A DNA stretch of 64,000 bases from Klebsiella sp. BIGb0407 (GCF_024807845.1 NZ_JANUEQ010000001.1:1048900-1112899); one strand, 5' to 3'; counted from the stretch's first letter, positions 28,807 through 37,498 are shown. Program-made: numbers and translations. Notes: generated by a model not told the origin, from the letters alone.

Positions 28807-29745
28807 TCAGCGGTCGATCCGTGCCAGATCGTCTGCTGTCAGGCCGGTTATTTTTATGATGCTACTGTGGTCATAACCGTTCTGTAACATGGCTCGGGCT
28901 ACTTCGAGTTTATGTTCATTACGACCTAGCTGGATACCTTTCTCGATACCCTTCTCTATTCCTTTCTGTTCCAGCTGTTGTGCGATGGTCATCAGTTCAT
29001 CCCCATATTGCGGCACTCGCTGTGCCAGGTCACGTACAAAGGCCTCTGCGTCTGAAGTTTCGCCTGCCTGTACAAGATAGTTTATCAGTGAGTCCAGTTG
29101 CTGTCTTGTCATGTGTCCCGCCAGTAGCAGAGTAGACAGATTATCGAGAAGATCTGCTATATCCCGTCGGCGAATGTGTTTCTGCAGTAAGGTCAGGGCT
29201 GCCATACGACGGTGCCCCATGATCTCTTCGTCCGGTATAACAGTAACATCGACCAAGGGAAAATGACCGCTGTACAGCTTTTCAGCTAATCCTGGATCGT
29301 TAAATTCGTCCAGCCAGCGGGTTGAATACGGATACGGACTGCGTTTGCCGTTGTAAAACAAAACGGGTATTACCAGCGGCAATTTTTTATGCCCTGCATC
29401 CAGGTGACGCTGCATGGCCGCAACCGAGTAACGAAGAAGCCGGAACGCCATATGTTTGTCAGGCGAAGACTGATGTTCGATAAGTACATTAATATAACCC
29501 TCATCCCCGGCCGTGGTTTTCAGGCTATAGAGCACGTCGCTGAAGTAGGGGCGTAAACTTTCCTCGACAAAGCTGCCAGACTCAAGCTTCAGGGTGCTGA
29601 AGTCGCAGATGGTCTGCAGTTCAGCGGGCAGATGAAGTTGCATAAAATCCCTGGCGGTATCGGGATGGGTGAGAAACTGTTTAAACGTCAGATCGTGTGG
29701 GGTGGGTGTTCCATTCACGCTGCTCTTGTTTTTCCTGCCAGACAT
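28807..29745 (-). CDS. Rpn-family recombination-promoting nuclease
   Basis: A 312-residue protein of the Rpn (YhgA-like, transposase_31) family. ATG at 29745 has AAGGAT upstream and starts MSGRKNKSSVNGTPTPHDLTFKQFLTHPDTARDF, the usual opening. The PD-(D/E)xK core lies in FSDVLYSLKTTAGDEGYINVLIEHQSSPDKHMAFRLLRY. A coiled Q/E/K repeat (EQKGIEKGIEKGIQLG) and a short C-terminal helix follow, also typical. E. coli RpnA-E cut DNA and raise RecA-independent recombination. Length is full and no lesion is seen. It sits just outside the prophage remnant. Confidence 0.88.
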   Translation of the reverse strand: MSGRKNKSSVNGTPTPHDLTFKQFLTHPDTARDFMQLHLPAELQTICDFSTLKLESGSFVEESLRPYFSDVLYSLKTTAGDEGYINVLIEHQSSPDKHMAFRLLRYSVAAMQRHLDAGHKKLPLVIPVLFYNGKRSPYPYSTRWLDEFNDPGLAEKLYSGHFPLVDVTVIPDEEIMGHRRMAALTLLQKHIRRRDIADLLDNLSTLLLAGHMTRQQLDSLINYLVQAGETSDAEAFVRDLAQRVPQYGDELMTIAQQLEQKGIEKGIEKGIQLGRNEHKLEVARAMLQNGYDHSSIIKITGLTADDLARIDR

Positions 29746-29830
29746 ATCCTTCTCCGCGGGTTCCTTCCTTGAAACAAGGCTACCCGGCAGCACATCTTAA
29801 AACTACCAATAAACGTTCAAAAATTATTGC

Positions 29831-30153
29831 GATACTGAAACAGGATCTTGTTTTGATGAGATGGGTGCTTACAGCCCATCAGCATCCGCTACTTCTTGTA
29901 AGCCCGAATATGGTTTACCATGTCCGGAGAGAATTTTTGTGTCACTGAGAATCATAATAATATTGGGTACACACCGGGATCTAAGGTTGGTACATCAAGG
30001 GTATGGACTCATGTGAACAATACTGTATATACAAGAGCGGATTGTTTATTAGATATGCAGTTTAATATCAGTGAGTTAGACAACACAAGTGGACGTAAAT
30101 AAACATTGAATAGCTTATCACAGCAACCCATGCTTTTGTTTCATGACTATGTG
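29831..30153. repeat. Left copy of the direct repeat flanking the sbcB prophage remnant
   Basis: This stretch matches 35345-35713 in the same orientation over most of its length. Shared blocks include the 60-odd bp around GCATCCGCTACTTCTTGTAA, and about 50 bp around TCAGTGAGTTAGACAACACA that run into the first codons of sbcB. Differences are small substitutions, about 24 bp extra here, and only one copy of GTGAACA instead of eleven. It marks the left junction of an insertion at sbcB. No other gene is supportable from 29746 to 30367. Confidence 0.85.
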
Positions 30154-30174
30154 AAACACATCCTAAGAACGTGA
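30106..30174 (+). pseudogene. Cut-off 5' end of sbcB at the left junction
   Basis: From TTG at 30106 the frame reads LNSLSQQPMLLFHDYVK and stops after five more codons. The true sbcB at 35667 begins LNNSAQQPTFLFHDYETF. The shared QQP..LFHDY shows that this is the displaced 5' end of sbcB, or a related copy, left by the insertion; the catalytic DYETFG sequence is lost right after DY. Confidence 0.75.
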
Positions 30175-30367
30175 TTTACATACCAATATCAAATTAATCG
30201 CCGCCACTTGGTACGTATGCTAACTTATTACACCGTTCGTCTCTCAGCAAATCTCCTTCAACCTACACCAAAAACCAACATACAAACACTAACCGCGAAA
30301 TAATTCGGTGGTAGAGTTGGGTGGATTGATGGATAAGCCAATTTCTGGCTAGCCTCCCTACCCTGCA

Positions 30368-32461
30368 TTACAGCTGAACCCAGAGCCCATTAGTTAAACA
30401 ATAAAATTGATGCAAACCACGCGCCTCTGTCGTTGTCACAGAATCAACCAAGGTGCCTGCCGGTGTTCTGATTTTATCCCCTGAGTTTCCTCGGAAAACA
30501 ATTTGAGCCGTTGACCCATGCCTCATAATGAAGTGCACTGTAGAATCAATCATGTTTTCAGCCAACGGAAGCGTCATATCCTGCGATGTTCCAGGCACAA
30601 TTGGCATGAGAATAATATTTACACCTTCACCATAGTTGTACGCATCATTTCCGAATAAACTTCCCGTCATGGGAACCTCGAGGTTTTTTCCCTCATATCT
30701 TGCCCCGTACATTCTCCAGAATAAATACGGCCCGTCAGCTAATCGGATGTTTGTTTTAAAATCCCGTACCATCAACCATTCACTGACATTTGTCATCGGT
30801 TTGTCTGACATATTCAGGAATGGTCGTTTAACTCTGTGATTATTATATGTCGCAGTGGGACTGAAAGTTGTACCTTGTGAATCATGATAAGTCAGACCAT
30901 TAATCACCACTCGCCCTTGCTTGTAATTAGGAGATAACGGCATTTTACCAGATCGGAATCCAAATTTTACAAGCCCTGCAGAGGGGATTTCCTCGCCAGG
31001 TTGCAAGTAGTGGCAAATATCCTCAATATAACCATTATTCAAGAAAATGGGGACACATTCAGAGTAGTGGTCATCAATCGCTATCGCACCATAGGCAGGG
31101 CGAATGATGTTGTAATTGTTAATGGTAATTTTGCCAACTAATCTATTCGTTAACACGGCTTTGTCATAATCAATAGGTCCGGAAACAATCCTTAATGCTG
31201 TATCTGTTTTATATCCTCTTGTTCTGTTCTCAAGAATATAAGGGGAGTCTATGACAATGTTAATATCAACAACGGTTTTACCTTCCAGTAAGGGCGCAAC
31301 AAATGCATGTTGTAAAGCAATCAATATCCCTGCACCATTATTATTTCTAAACGTCGAACCGATTATTTTAACATCTAAATCAGCTGGCATATTTGGCTCC
31401 GGCTCGATATCAATACCGGACATCGGGTCTGTCCCGTTAGTAAAATCAAATTCATTATTGATGACGGTAACCTGACCACCGATGATGCTCAACCCCTGCC
31501 TGCCGTTATTCCATGCGCGGCATTCGTTTAATGTTATATGCTCGTTAGTCTTTCCGGGATAGGAGGTATCCATTGCAGTAATGAATCCATCACCGTGAAA
31601 CTCTCGGGCAGTACAGCGTACAAGCTCGAGATTTTTGTAGGCGCGAGTAAGAAATCCATATCCCCATTCTGCGCCGGATTTATTCACTTTCCTGTCACCG
31701 ACCAAATTCAGATCATATATACGCGCATGCTCTCCACGAGCTTTAAAATGAATGAATGAGAAGTGAGTTAGACTATTTGTATTTAATAAATACCAATGAG
31801 AATTATTAGCGTATATTTTTTTATTGTTCCTAATTAATAAAACGGAGGCTAATACAGCCCGATCCTGTAATGCGAAAGTTGCATGACTATTACCCGGAAT
31901 GGTTAATTCATCACAATAATCCACGGCTTTAAGTAAGCCTGGAGTATTATTGTACCCTCCAACTATAAGATAATCCCCCAGTCCAGTCTCGCTATTATAG
32001 AAGCGGTAACCCCAGCCTCTGATATCACCTTTCTTGGGGCCTTCAAACTGCCCCCCTCTCAATTTTTCAACTTCTTCTGTTACGAATGTAAACTTGCCTT
32101 TGTCTGTCGTTAAAACATATTCATTAAAATCATTTTTTACAGGCTCGGAAAGTAAAGTGTGAGATGTTGAAGAGAAATCACCATCAGCAATCCAGTTTAT
32201 AAGCTTATTGCCCCGATAACTTATGGCACCCACCCCAACAGGAGAACGAACACCAATCAAGCTTGAAAGAGTACCTACTGGTGGCAACACTGACACTCGC
32301 TCCGATGATAGCTTGCTCCTTAGTGAAGCATTACCTACGCCTCCCCACTTGCCTTGTCCTATCCCGCCAATACTCTCTGGTGTAGAGCTGGCGGGTACTA
32401 CTTTGGGTACCGGCCAGTCCCTATCCCAGAGGTAGAGCTCGCCATTAAACCGCCACTGCAA
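30368..32461 (-). CDS. Phage tailspike / depolymerase-like protein, main body
   Basis: A 697-residue open frame. It starts inside the conserved tailspike linker (VVPASSTPESIGGIGQGKWGGVGNASLRS), a pattern common in podo- and myovirus tailspikes. The middle (about 200-480) has repeating short strands and Asn-rich turns of a right-handed beta-helix (HGDGFITAMDT, NEHITLNECRAWNNGRQGLSIIGG, NNNGAGILIAL), the fold that binds and often cuts O-antigen or capsule. The C-terminal part is a beta-rich trimer cap. The first codon available is TTG and lies mid-domain, because the true 5' end is broken (32462-32707), so expression of a working tailspike is doubtful. Confidence 0.75.
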   Translation of the reverse strand: MQWRFNGELYLWDRDWPVPKVVPASSTPESIGGIGQGKWGGVGNASLRSKLSSERVSVLPPVGTLSSLIGVRSPVGVGAISYRGNKLINWIADGDFSSTSHTLLSEPVKNDFNEYVLTTDKGKFTFVTEEVEKLRGGQFEGPKKGDIRGWGYRFYNSETGLGDYLIVGGYNNTPGLLKAVDYCDELTIPGNSHATFALQDRAVLASVLLIRNNKKIYANNSHWYLLNTNSLTHFSFIHFKARGEHARIYDLNLVGDRKVNKSGAEWGYGFLTRAYKNLELVRCTAREFHGDGFITAMDTSYPGKTNEHITLNECRAWNNGRQGLSIIGGQVTVINNEFDFTNGTDPMSGIDIEPEPNMPADLDVKIIGSTFRNNNGAGILIALQHAFVAPLLEGKTVVDINIVIDSPYILENRTRGYKTDTALRIVSGPIDYDKAVLTNRLVGKITINNYNIIRPAYGAIAIDDHYSECVPIFLNNGYIEDICHYLQPGEEIPSAGLVKFGFRSGKMPLSPNYKQGRVVINGLTYHDSQGTTFSPTATYNNHRVKRPFLNMSDKPMTNVSEWLMVRDFKTNIRLADGPYLFWRMYGARYEGKNLEVPMTGSLFGNDAYNYGEGVNIILMPIVPGTSQDMTLPLAENMIDSTVHFIMRHGSTAQIVFRGNSGDKIRTPAGTLVDSVTTTEARGLHQFYCLTNGLWVQL

Positions 32462-32707
32462 AACAGTGTTAGGAATGTCGAGGGTATTACCCTGCTCAAA
32501 AGATGCCTTCTTGATATAGCCATAGGCGGATATTGCTCGCTGGATTGTTTCTCAATTCCTTACCATGTTAATCTCTTAACGCCTAAACGGTCATCAGCAT
32601 ATTCTGTATTTCTATCGTTGGTAAAAACTTCTAGGTTCTCAGCGTTGTCGTACAGATTTTTAAGCGATGCAGACTCCACCGGTGTCACCAGTGTTGTATG
32701 TAGCCAT
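32462..32707 (-). pseudogene. Broken 5' end of the tailspike gene
   Basis: ATG at 32707, with TGAGG upstream, reads MATYNTGD. After a frame change the text continues PVESASLKNLYDNAENLEVF and TNDRNTEYADDRLGVKR, then meets a stop. In yet another frame ETIQRAISAYGYIKKASF and EQGNTLDIPNTVLQW runs straight into the long open frame. These blocks are the usual virion-attachment N-terminus of tailspikes, so at least two frameshifts and a stop separate the start from the body. Confidence 0.8.
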
Positions 32708-32944
32708 AAACCTCATAATGAAAAAAACACCGAAGCGGGTTGCGAGTTAACTAGTAGGATTAAATGATATCTCTAGGATAAATATCGTAGTCATCCTGAC
32801 ACAGCATGGGTGAATATTGGACAGCATTAACAGCGGTGGTTCCGGCAGACGATGACCCTATTGGTGAGAGCGGTGCGTCATATCCGACCCGCTCAGATGA
32901 GCAAAATATCAGTTTGAGAAACTCAATCTCACTGTCATTCATTT

Positions 32945-33262
32945 CCCATTCATCCGGTCTCAGACCAGGAAGCAGGGAGAGTCAGCGTATAGTCATACTT
33001 AAAGCATTCCGCGACATAGATATGTTGCTGGTCGGTTAGTCCATCGTCATCTATCAGCTCATCTGCGCTCTTTTTTATCTGCGCAGTGCACACTTTCTTG
33101 CGCTATTCTCGCGGTAGGATTTTGGATATATCGACTGGCTATTGCGTAGTTATTGCCTTGCGACTCACACCAGCTTTTCGGGGAAATGTTTGATTTGGCG
33201 TGATCGGCGAGGAACTGTTTTTGTATGGCTCCCAATCCAGCCTTGCTATGTGCTACACCTTA
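32945..33262 (-). pseudogene. Phage terminase small subunit, frameshifted fragment
   Basis: On the minus strand one frame reads AGLGAIQKQFLADHAKSNIS, PKSWCESQGNNYAIASRYIQ, then NPTARIAQES. A shift of frame continues KKSADELIDDDGLTDQQHIY and VAECFKYDYTLTLPASW before a stop. The first part is the N-terminal helix-turn-helix and the second the DDDGLTDQQ..FVAEY segment of phage small terminases. The gene is clearly dead. The small frames at 32760-33039 on both strands may be further debris, and nothing clear is seen in 33263-33555. Confidence 0.7.
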
Positions 33263-33555
33263 TTAAATATTAATTAAACGTATCAATACTATTGTTTTAG
33301 CGAAAAAGGATTACGAATAGTTTATTTACATTCAGGAATGATAATATATCCTCCAGGAAGAAACATAATTCCCTATAGTTTGTTAAATATTCATATTGAG
33401 AATGAAGCTCTGCTTAACGGTAATATTTGCTATCTCTACTTGCTTTACTGACTTAATTTTAGCTGCAACACCAGCTTTCTGCACAACTGTGATATATACT
33501 GCATTCGTCGAAAATGAATGAGTTTCTACATGAAAAATTTGATGGGGGAGGCCTG

Positions 33556-33618
33556 ATGGCAACTGAATTAGTTCAACGGGTTTTCGAGATTGTTAGCCCC
33601 CTTAAAGCTGACTTTTAG
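33556..33618 (+). CDS. Possible 20-residue peptide in the prophage remnant
   Basis: ATG at 33556 follows an excellent GGGGGAGG ribosome site and reads MATELVQRVFEIVSPLKADF, then TAG. The strong ribosome site suggests a real gene start, but the peptide is probably the stump of a longer phage gene cut by a nonsense mutation. Confidence 0.3.
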   Translation: MATELVQRVFEIVSPLKADF

Positions 33619-33662
33619 CAGGTATGTAGTGAGCAATCGCTTTACTTCATGCGAGAGTCTGA

Positions 33663-34082
33663 ATGTGCATACAGAATTTTTCCAATAACGATTATTTAGC
33701 TGAGGTAGCCGCCAGTAATACGGTATCAACCCGTGGCGTAATTATGAATGTCACAGCCATTGGTATAACACTTAACCCAGCTCAAAAACTTGCCTACTTA
33801 TTGCCTTGGAAGTGCTCTATCTGTTTTGAAATTAGTTACATGGGGCTAATGCACATAGCCCAGCAGCTTGGCGCTATTAAGTGGTGCCAGTCGGATATCG
33901 TCAGGAAGAACGATAAACTTCGCCTGTTCGGCATTGATAAAGCACACTCTCATGAATACAACGAGCTCGATAACTCCTGGAGAAGTAGCTGCTGTTACAT
34001 ATTCAACTTCATCGATGATGCCCCGAAAGATAAAGAATTTAACTGTTGCCCTAAGTGTGGAAAGCCGATCAAAGAAAGCTAG
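33663..34082 (+). CDS. Unknown phage-like protein with zinc-ribbon tail
   Basis: A 139-residue frame (alternative start Met28 at 33744). The C-terminus FNCCPKCGKPI is a Cys-pair knuckle, and WKCSIC near residue 49 could supply the partner pair for one zinc. It lies between dead phage genes and may itself be only a partly intact phage gene. No family recognised. Confidence 0.45.
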   Translation: MCIQNFSNNDYLAEVAASNTVSTRGVIMNVTAIGITLNPAQKLAYLLPWKCSICFEISYMGLMHIAQQLGAIKWCQSDIVRKNDKLRLFGIDKAHSHEYNELDNSWRSSCCYIFNFIDDAPKDKEFNCCPKCGKPIKES

Positions 34083-34299
34083 CATCCGACCCGCCGAGTG
34101 CGGTTTTTTATGCCTGGAGAAAAATATGCTTAGTAATGACAGACCGTTAATGCAAGAACCCGAAGTAATGGGGGATCTTAGGTATCTCATCTAGACAAAC
34201 TATCTGGAACTACACCAATCACTCCAACCTCTATAAACCAGTTCGAACAAGGCAAAAGGCTTTTCCCTACGAGGCTGTTAATTAGTGGATGATTATAGG

Positions 34300-35280
34300 A
34301 GGTATCAGACAAGTGACTAACGTGTCGGAGCAATTCATCAGCATGCAACTCATAACTCTTCCCTTGGTCATCAATGTAGTCACGCTTATTTTACGCAGTC
34401 CTCACACTACCAAGTTCATGCTCGAACATTCTTTCAGTAACATGCGACGTGATACTTTCTTCAGAAAGTCGAGTAACCAACGCTCGCCTGAAATAATGTG
34501 CTCGCCAGTATCCAATATCAATACCATCTATTATGAGCCCAATAAACCTCTTAGCGGCAGCGATGCAGACCGGCTGATTGATATTTTCATCCGGGAAAAG
34601 GATTTTCTTATAAATCATCATAGACTTTTCAAGCAACGGATCTATTTGCTCAAAGATAGGGCGTATGATGATACCACACATTTTGCTATGCTCTTTATGA
34701 CCAGACCGTCCCATTCAGATCAAATTCACCACGCTCCGAAAGCCTCAATTCTGAAACCCTAGCCCCCATAGCATTAGCATCTGGTGTAATAGCTTATTAG
34801 ATGTTGCAGCTCTGCTTCTCTCTATTGCCAGCAAAATCTGAGCTAACTCCGAGTACGTTAAAACTCTAGAACCGACTTCAGCCCTGGTACCAAAATCCCG
34901 CGGCTGGATACTCATAATTGAGCAGCTATCGATAACCTGTCGCCTCATGCACCAACTCATAGCAGATCGCAACTGAGACAGCATTTGCCAGGCCCTTCGG
35001 CTATTAATTTTTTCGTCCTGAGTGTAAGCATCAACCCGCTGTTTAACAGCTATTGAGCCAATCGAACTACAGGGAAAAGTATTGCGCATATTCTTAATAA
35101 CAGTGGACTGGTACAGATTGATTGTATTCTGCTTCAGCGTAGCTTTGACGTAGTTCTCTTCCCAATAATCCAGGCAGTCAGCAAGAGTTAAAATATCAGA
35201 TGCCGATTTTTCAAAATGCGTCCTCGGATATATACCCTTGTCATATAGGATCCTTGGGTCAGAAGTTATACTTCTGACTT
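34300..35280 (-). pseudogene. Tyrosine integrase, frameshifted, with a stop at the catalytic Tyr
   Basis: Read on the minus strand from about 35280: TSDPRILYDKGIYPRTHFEK, SASDILTLADCLDYWEENYV and the core-binding domain through 35089-34745 (RAWQMLSQLRSAMSWCMRRQ; HQMLMLWG). After one frameshift near 34757 comes SELRLSERGEFDLNGTVWS, then further stops. The catalytic end is open at 34714-34391: AHYFRRALVTRLSEE (His of HxxR changed to Tyr), HVTERMFEHELGSVRTA, then TAA where the Tyr of the usual AVYNKxD is expected, followed by NKRDYIDDQGKSYELHADEL. It is a P4/lambdoid-type integrase inactivated several times, pointing away from sbcB at the right junction. Confidence 0.88.
35258..35278. repeat. 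Perfect 9-bp inverted repeat at the integrase 5' end
   Basis: GTCAGAAGT-TAT-ACTTCTGAC lies at the beginning of the readable integrase sequence. It may be an operator, an arm-type binding site or the edge of the rearranged region. Confidence 0.5.
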
Positions 35281-35502
35281 CTTTAAGCTACAGCTCAGGA
35301 TAACGCCTAGGCTAAGTCGCGGTTCTTTTGAGTACCATCGGTAGCAATACTCAACAGGATCTCTCTTTTTGATGAGATGCGTGCTACAAGCCCATCAGCA
35401 TCCGCTACTTCTTGTAAGCCCGAATATGGTTTACCATGTCCAGAGAGAATTTTTGTGTCACTGAGCCCCCATAATATTTGGTACACACAGGTATGGACTC
35501 AT

Positions 35503-35579
35503 GTGAACAGTGAACAGTGAACAGTGAACAGTGAACAGTGAACAGTGAACAGTGAACAGTGAACAGTGAACAGTGAACA
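35503..35579. repeat. Eleven tandem copies of GTGAACA
   Basis: 77 bp of perfect 7-bp repeats starting 164 bp and ending 87 bp before the sbcB start. The left junction copy has a single unit at the matching place (about 30013). Such arrays change length by slipped pairing. The unit length is not a multiple of the helical turn, so copy number would alter promoter or leader spacing. Confidence 0.97.
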
Positions 35580-35649
35580 ATACGGCAGTATCAAAGAACG
35601 GATTATTTATTAGATATGCAATTTAATATCAGTGAGTTAGACAACACAA

Positions 35650-35670
35650 ATGGACGTAAATAAACATTGA
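35650..35670 (+). CDS. Possible six-codon leader ORF overlapping the sbcB start
   Basis: ATG GAC GTA AAT AAA CAT TGA encodes MDVNKH; its TGA overlaps the TTG start of sbcB by two bases (ATTGA), an arrangement that could couple translation. The left junction has the same frame but with GTG as first codon. Confidence 0.25.
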   Translation: MDVNKH

Positions 35671-37094
35671 ATAACTCAGCGCAACAACCTACCTTCCTCT
35701 TTCATGATTACGAAACTTTCGGTAAGAGCCCCTCTCTGGATCGTCCGGCGCAGTTTGCCGCCCTGCGTACAGACAGTGAGTTTAATGTCGTTGGCGAGCC
35801 AGAGGTGTTTTTTTGCAAGCCAGCAGATGACTATTTACCTCAGCCAGAAGCGGTGATGATAACCGGAATAACGCCGCAGCAGGCGCTGGCGCAGGGGGAA
35901 AATGAAGCGGCGTTTGCCAGACGTATTCATGGGCTGTTCAGCACGCCGAATACCTGTATTGTCGGCTATAACAATGTGCGTTTTGATGATGAAGTGACGC
36001 GTAATATTTTCTATCGTAACTTCTACGATCCTTACGCCTGGAGCTGGCAGAACAGAAATTCGCGCTGGGATTTACTGGATGTCATGCGGGCCTGTTACGC
36101 TTTACGCCCGGAAGGCATCGTCTGGCCAGAAAATGATGAGGGTTTCCCGAGCTTCAGGCTGGAACACCTTACTAAAGCCAACGGGATAGAACACAGTAAC
36201 GCCCACGATGCCATGGCCGATGTCTACGCCACTATCGCGATGGCGCAGTTGGTTAAACGCCAGCAGCCACGTCTGTTTGACTATCTCTACAGCCATCGCA
36301 GTAAGCAGAAACTACAAACGCTGATTGATATTCCGCAGATGAAACCGCTGGTGCATGTTTCCGGAATGTTTGGTGCATGGCGCGGGAATACTAGCTGGAT
36401 AGCGCCTCTGGCCTGGCATCCTGATAATCGCAATGCCGTGATTATGGTTGATCTCGCCGGGGATATCTCAAGCCTACTGGAACTGGAAACCGACCTGCTG
36501 CGTGAGCGTTTATATACCCCAAAATCACAGCTGGGCGATACCCCTGCGGTGCCGATAAAGCTGGTTCATCTCAATAAATGTCCGGTACTGGCCGTGGCTA
36601 ACACCCTACGACCAGAAGATGCCGAACGCCTGGGAATCGACCGCAAGCATTGCCTGGAGAATTTAAAAATTCTGCGGGAACATCCTCAAGTGCGTGAGAA
36701 GGTGGTTGCCCTGTTTGCTGACGCCGCCCCCTTTACACCCTCAGAAGATGTCGACGCCCAGTTGTACAACGGTTTCTTCAGCGACGCTGACAGAACGGCC
36801 ATGAATATTGTGCAGCAGACGCCTCCGGAGCGCTTAGCGACCCTGGATCTGACTTTTGTTGATGGGCGGATTGAGCCCCTGCTGTTTAACTACCGGGCAC
36901 GTAACTGGCCTGAGACACTGGACGCCGCCGAACAACAACGCTGGGCTCAGCATCGCCAGGAGCGCCTCAGCCATGAAGCTGTTCAAGCTTACGTCCTGGA
37001 GCTGGAAGCACTGTATAACCAGTATGAAGGGGATGGCGAAAAACTGAAACTGCTGAAAGCGCTGTTTGATTATGCCCGGAATCTGGTGGGGTAA
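35667..37094 (+). CDS. sbcB: Exonuclease I (SbcB)
   Basis: A 475-residue 3'-5' single-strand DNA exonuclease, equal in length to E. coli ExoI. The DEDDh active site is visible: FHDYETFG near residue 14, NNVRFDDEVTR near 105, and NAHDAMADVYATIA near 180. The SH3-like and C-terminal helical domains follow, including PQMKPLVHVSGMFGAWRGNTSWIAPLAWHP. ExoI degrades ssDNA in mismatch repair and suppresses RecBC loss. The in-frame start is TTG with no clear ribosome site; the first codons come from the junction repeat of the prophage remnant, so the native 5' end has probably been replaced. Confidence 0.95.
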   Translation: MNNSAQQPTFLFHDYETFGKSPSLDRPAQFAALRTDSEFNVVGEPEVFFCKPADDYLPQPEAVMITGITPQQALAQGENEAAFARRIHGLFSTPNTCIVGYNNVRFDDEVTRNIFYRNFYDPYAWSWQNRNSRWDLLDVMRACYALRPEGIVWPENDEGFPSFRLEHLTKANGIEHSNAHDAMADVYATIAMAQLVKRQQPRLFDYLYSHRSKQKLQTLIDIPQMKPLVHVSGMFGAWRGNTSWIAPLAWHPDNRNAVIMVDLAGDISSLLELETDLLRERLYTPKSQLGDTPAVPIKLVHLNKCPVLAVANTLRPEDAERLGIDRKHCLENLKILREHPQVREKVVALFADAAPFTPSEDVDAQLYNGFFSDADRTAMNIVQQTPPERLATLDLTFVDGRIEPLLFNYRARNWPETLDAAEQQRWAQHRQERLSHEAVQAYVLELEALYNQYEGDGEKLKLLKALFDYARNLVG

Positions 37095-37139
37095 GTTATA
37101 TTTAGCACCAGGGAGAAAATTGCACACACAGGAGGAGTC

Positions 37140-37352
37140 ATGTGCTACGAACGCCGAAATGCTACTAATCCCAGTGCCGCAATGCAGGCAGCATCAGATA
37201 AACGCGCTGCTCGTATGCTCCTGGCCCATAAAGCACGTATCAATGGCGAGATGGTTGATGCGACTCAAAGCCAGGTTGATACCATGCTGGACACCATTAA
37301 ACAGATGACAGTTCAGGCCTCTCTATCCAATATGAAAAAACAGCTGGCCTGA
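37140..37352 (+). CDS. Small conserved-looking protein of unknown function
   Basis: A 70-residue protein with a strong ribosome site (AGGAGG, 6 bases before ATG). Charged, mostly helical (ASDKRAARMLLAHKARINGEMVDATQSQVDTMLDTIKQM), with one Cys near the N-terminus. It follows sbcB by 45 bp on the same strand and is followed by a strong terminator. I do not recognise a family. Confidence 0.7.
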   Translation: MCYERRNATNPSAAMQAASDKRAARMLLAHKARINGEMVDATQSQVDTMLDTIKQMTVQASLSNMKKQLA

Positions 37353-37405
37353 TATCACCCGTTATAGTCTTTCCAGACTCAGATTATTCAGCATACAGAA
37401 AAAAC

Positions 37406-37439
37406 AAAAGAGGGGAAAACGTCAGTTTTCCCCTCTTTT
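37406..37439. terminator. Strong bidirectional rho-independent terminator
   Basis: A perfect 15-bp stem (AAAAGAGGGGAAAAC / GTTTTCCCCTCTTTT) with a GTCA loop. A and T runs on both sides serve both the sbcB-side transcript and plaP. Confidence 0.92.
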
Positions 37440-37498
37440 CGTTAGCGATTTATCAGGCACCAGCAGGTGCCTTTTTTAGTACTCGAGCAGTGAAGTGA

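Larger units (their letters stand above)
35345..35713. repeat. Right copy of the direct repeat, running into sbcB
   Basis: Matches 29831-30153 and continues into the intact sbcB gene. The best-conserved core is about 50 bp, around TCAGTGAGTTAGACAACACA and up to the sbcB start, with two mismatches between copies. Together the copies bracket the prophage remnant as left and right attachment regions. Known Shiga-toxin phages also use sbcB as an integration site. Apart from this repeat, 35281-35649 contains only the tandem repeat listed separately. Confidence 0.85.

Noticed and set aside
34289..34762. 157-codon plus-strand frame
   Set aside because: It lies opposite the readable integrase pseudogene and shows no protein-like pattern.
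35503..35579. CRISPR-like array
   Set aside because: The 7-bp units are perfect and contiguous with no spacers; this is a simple tandem repeat.
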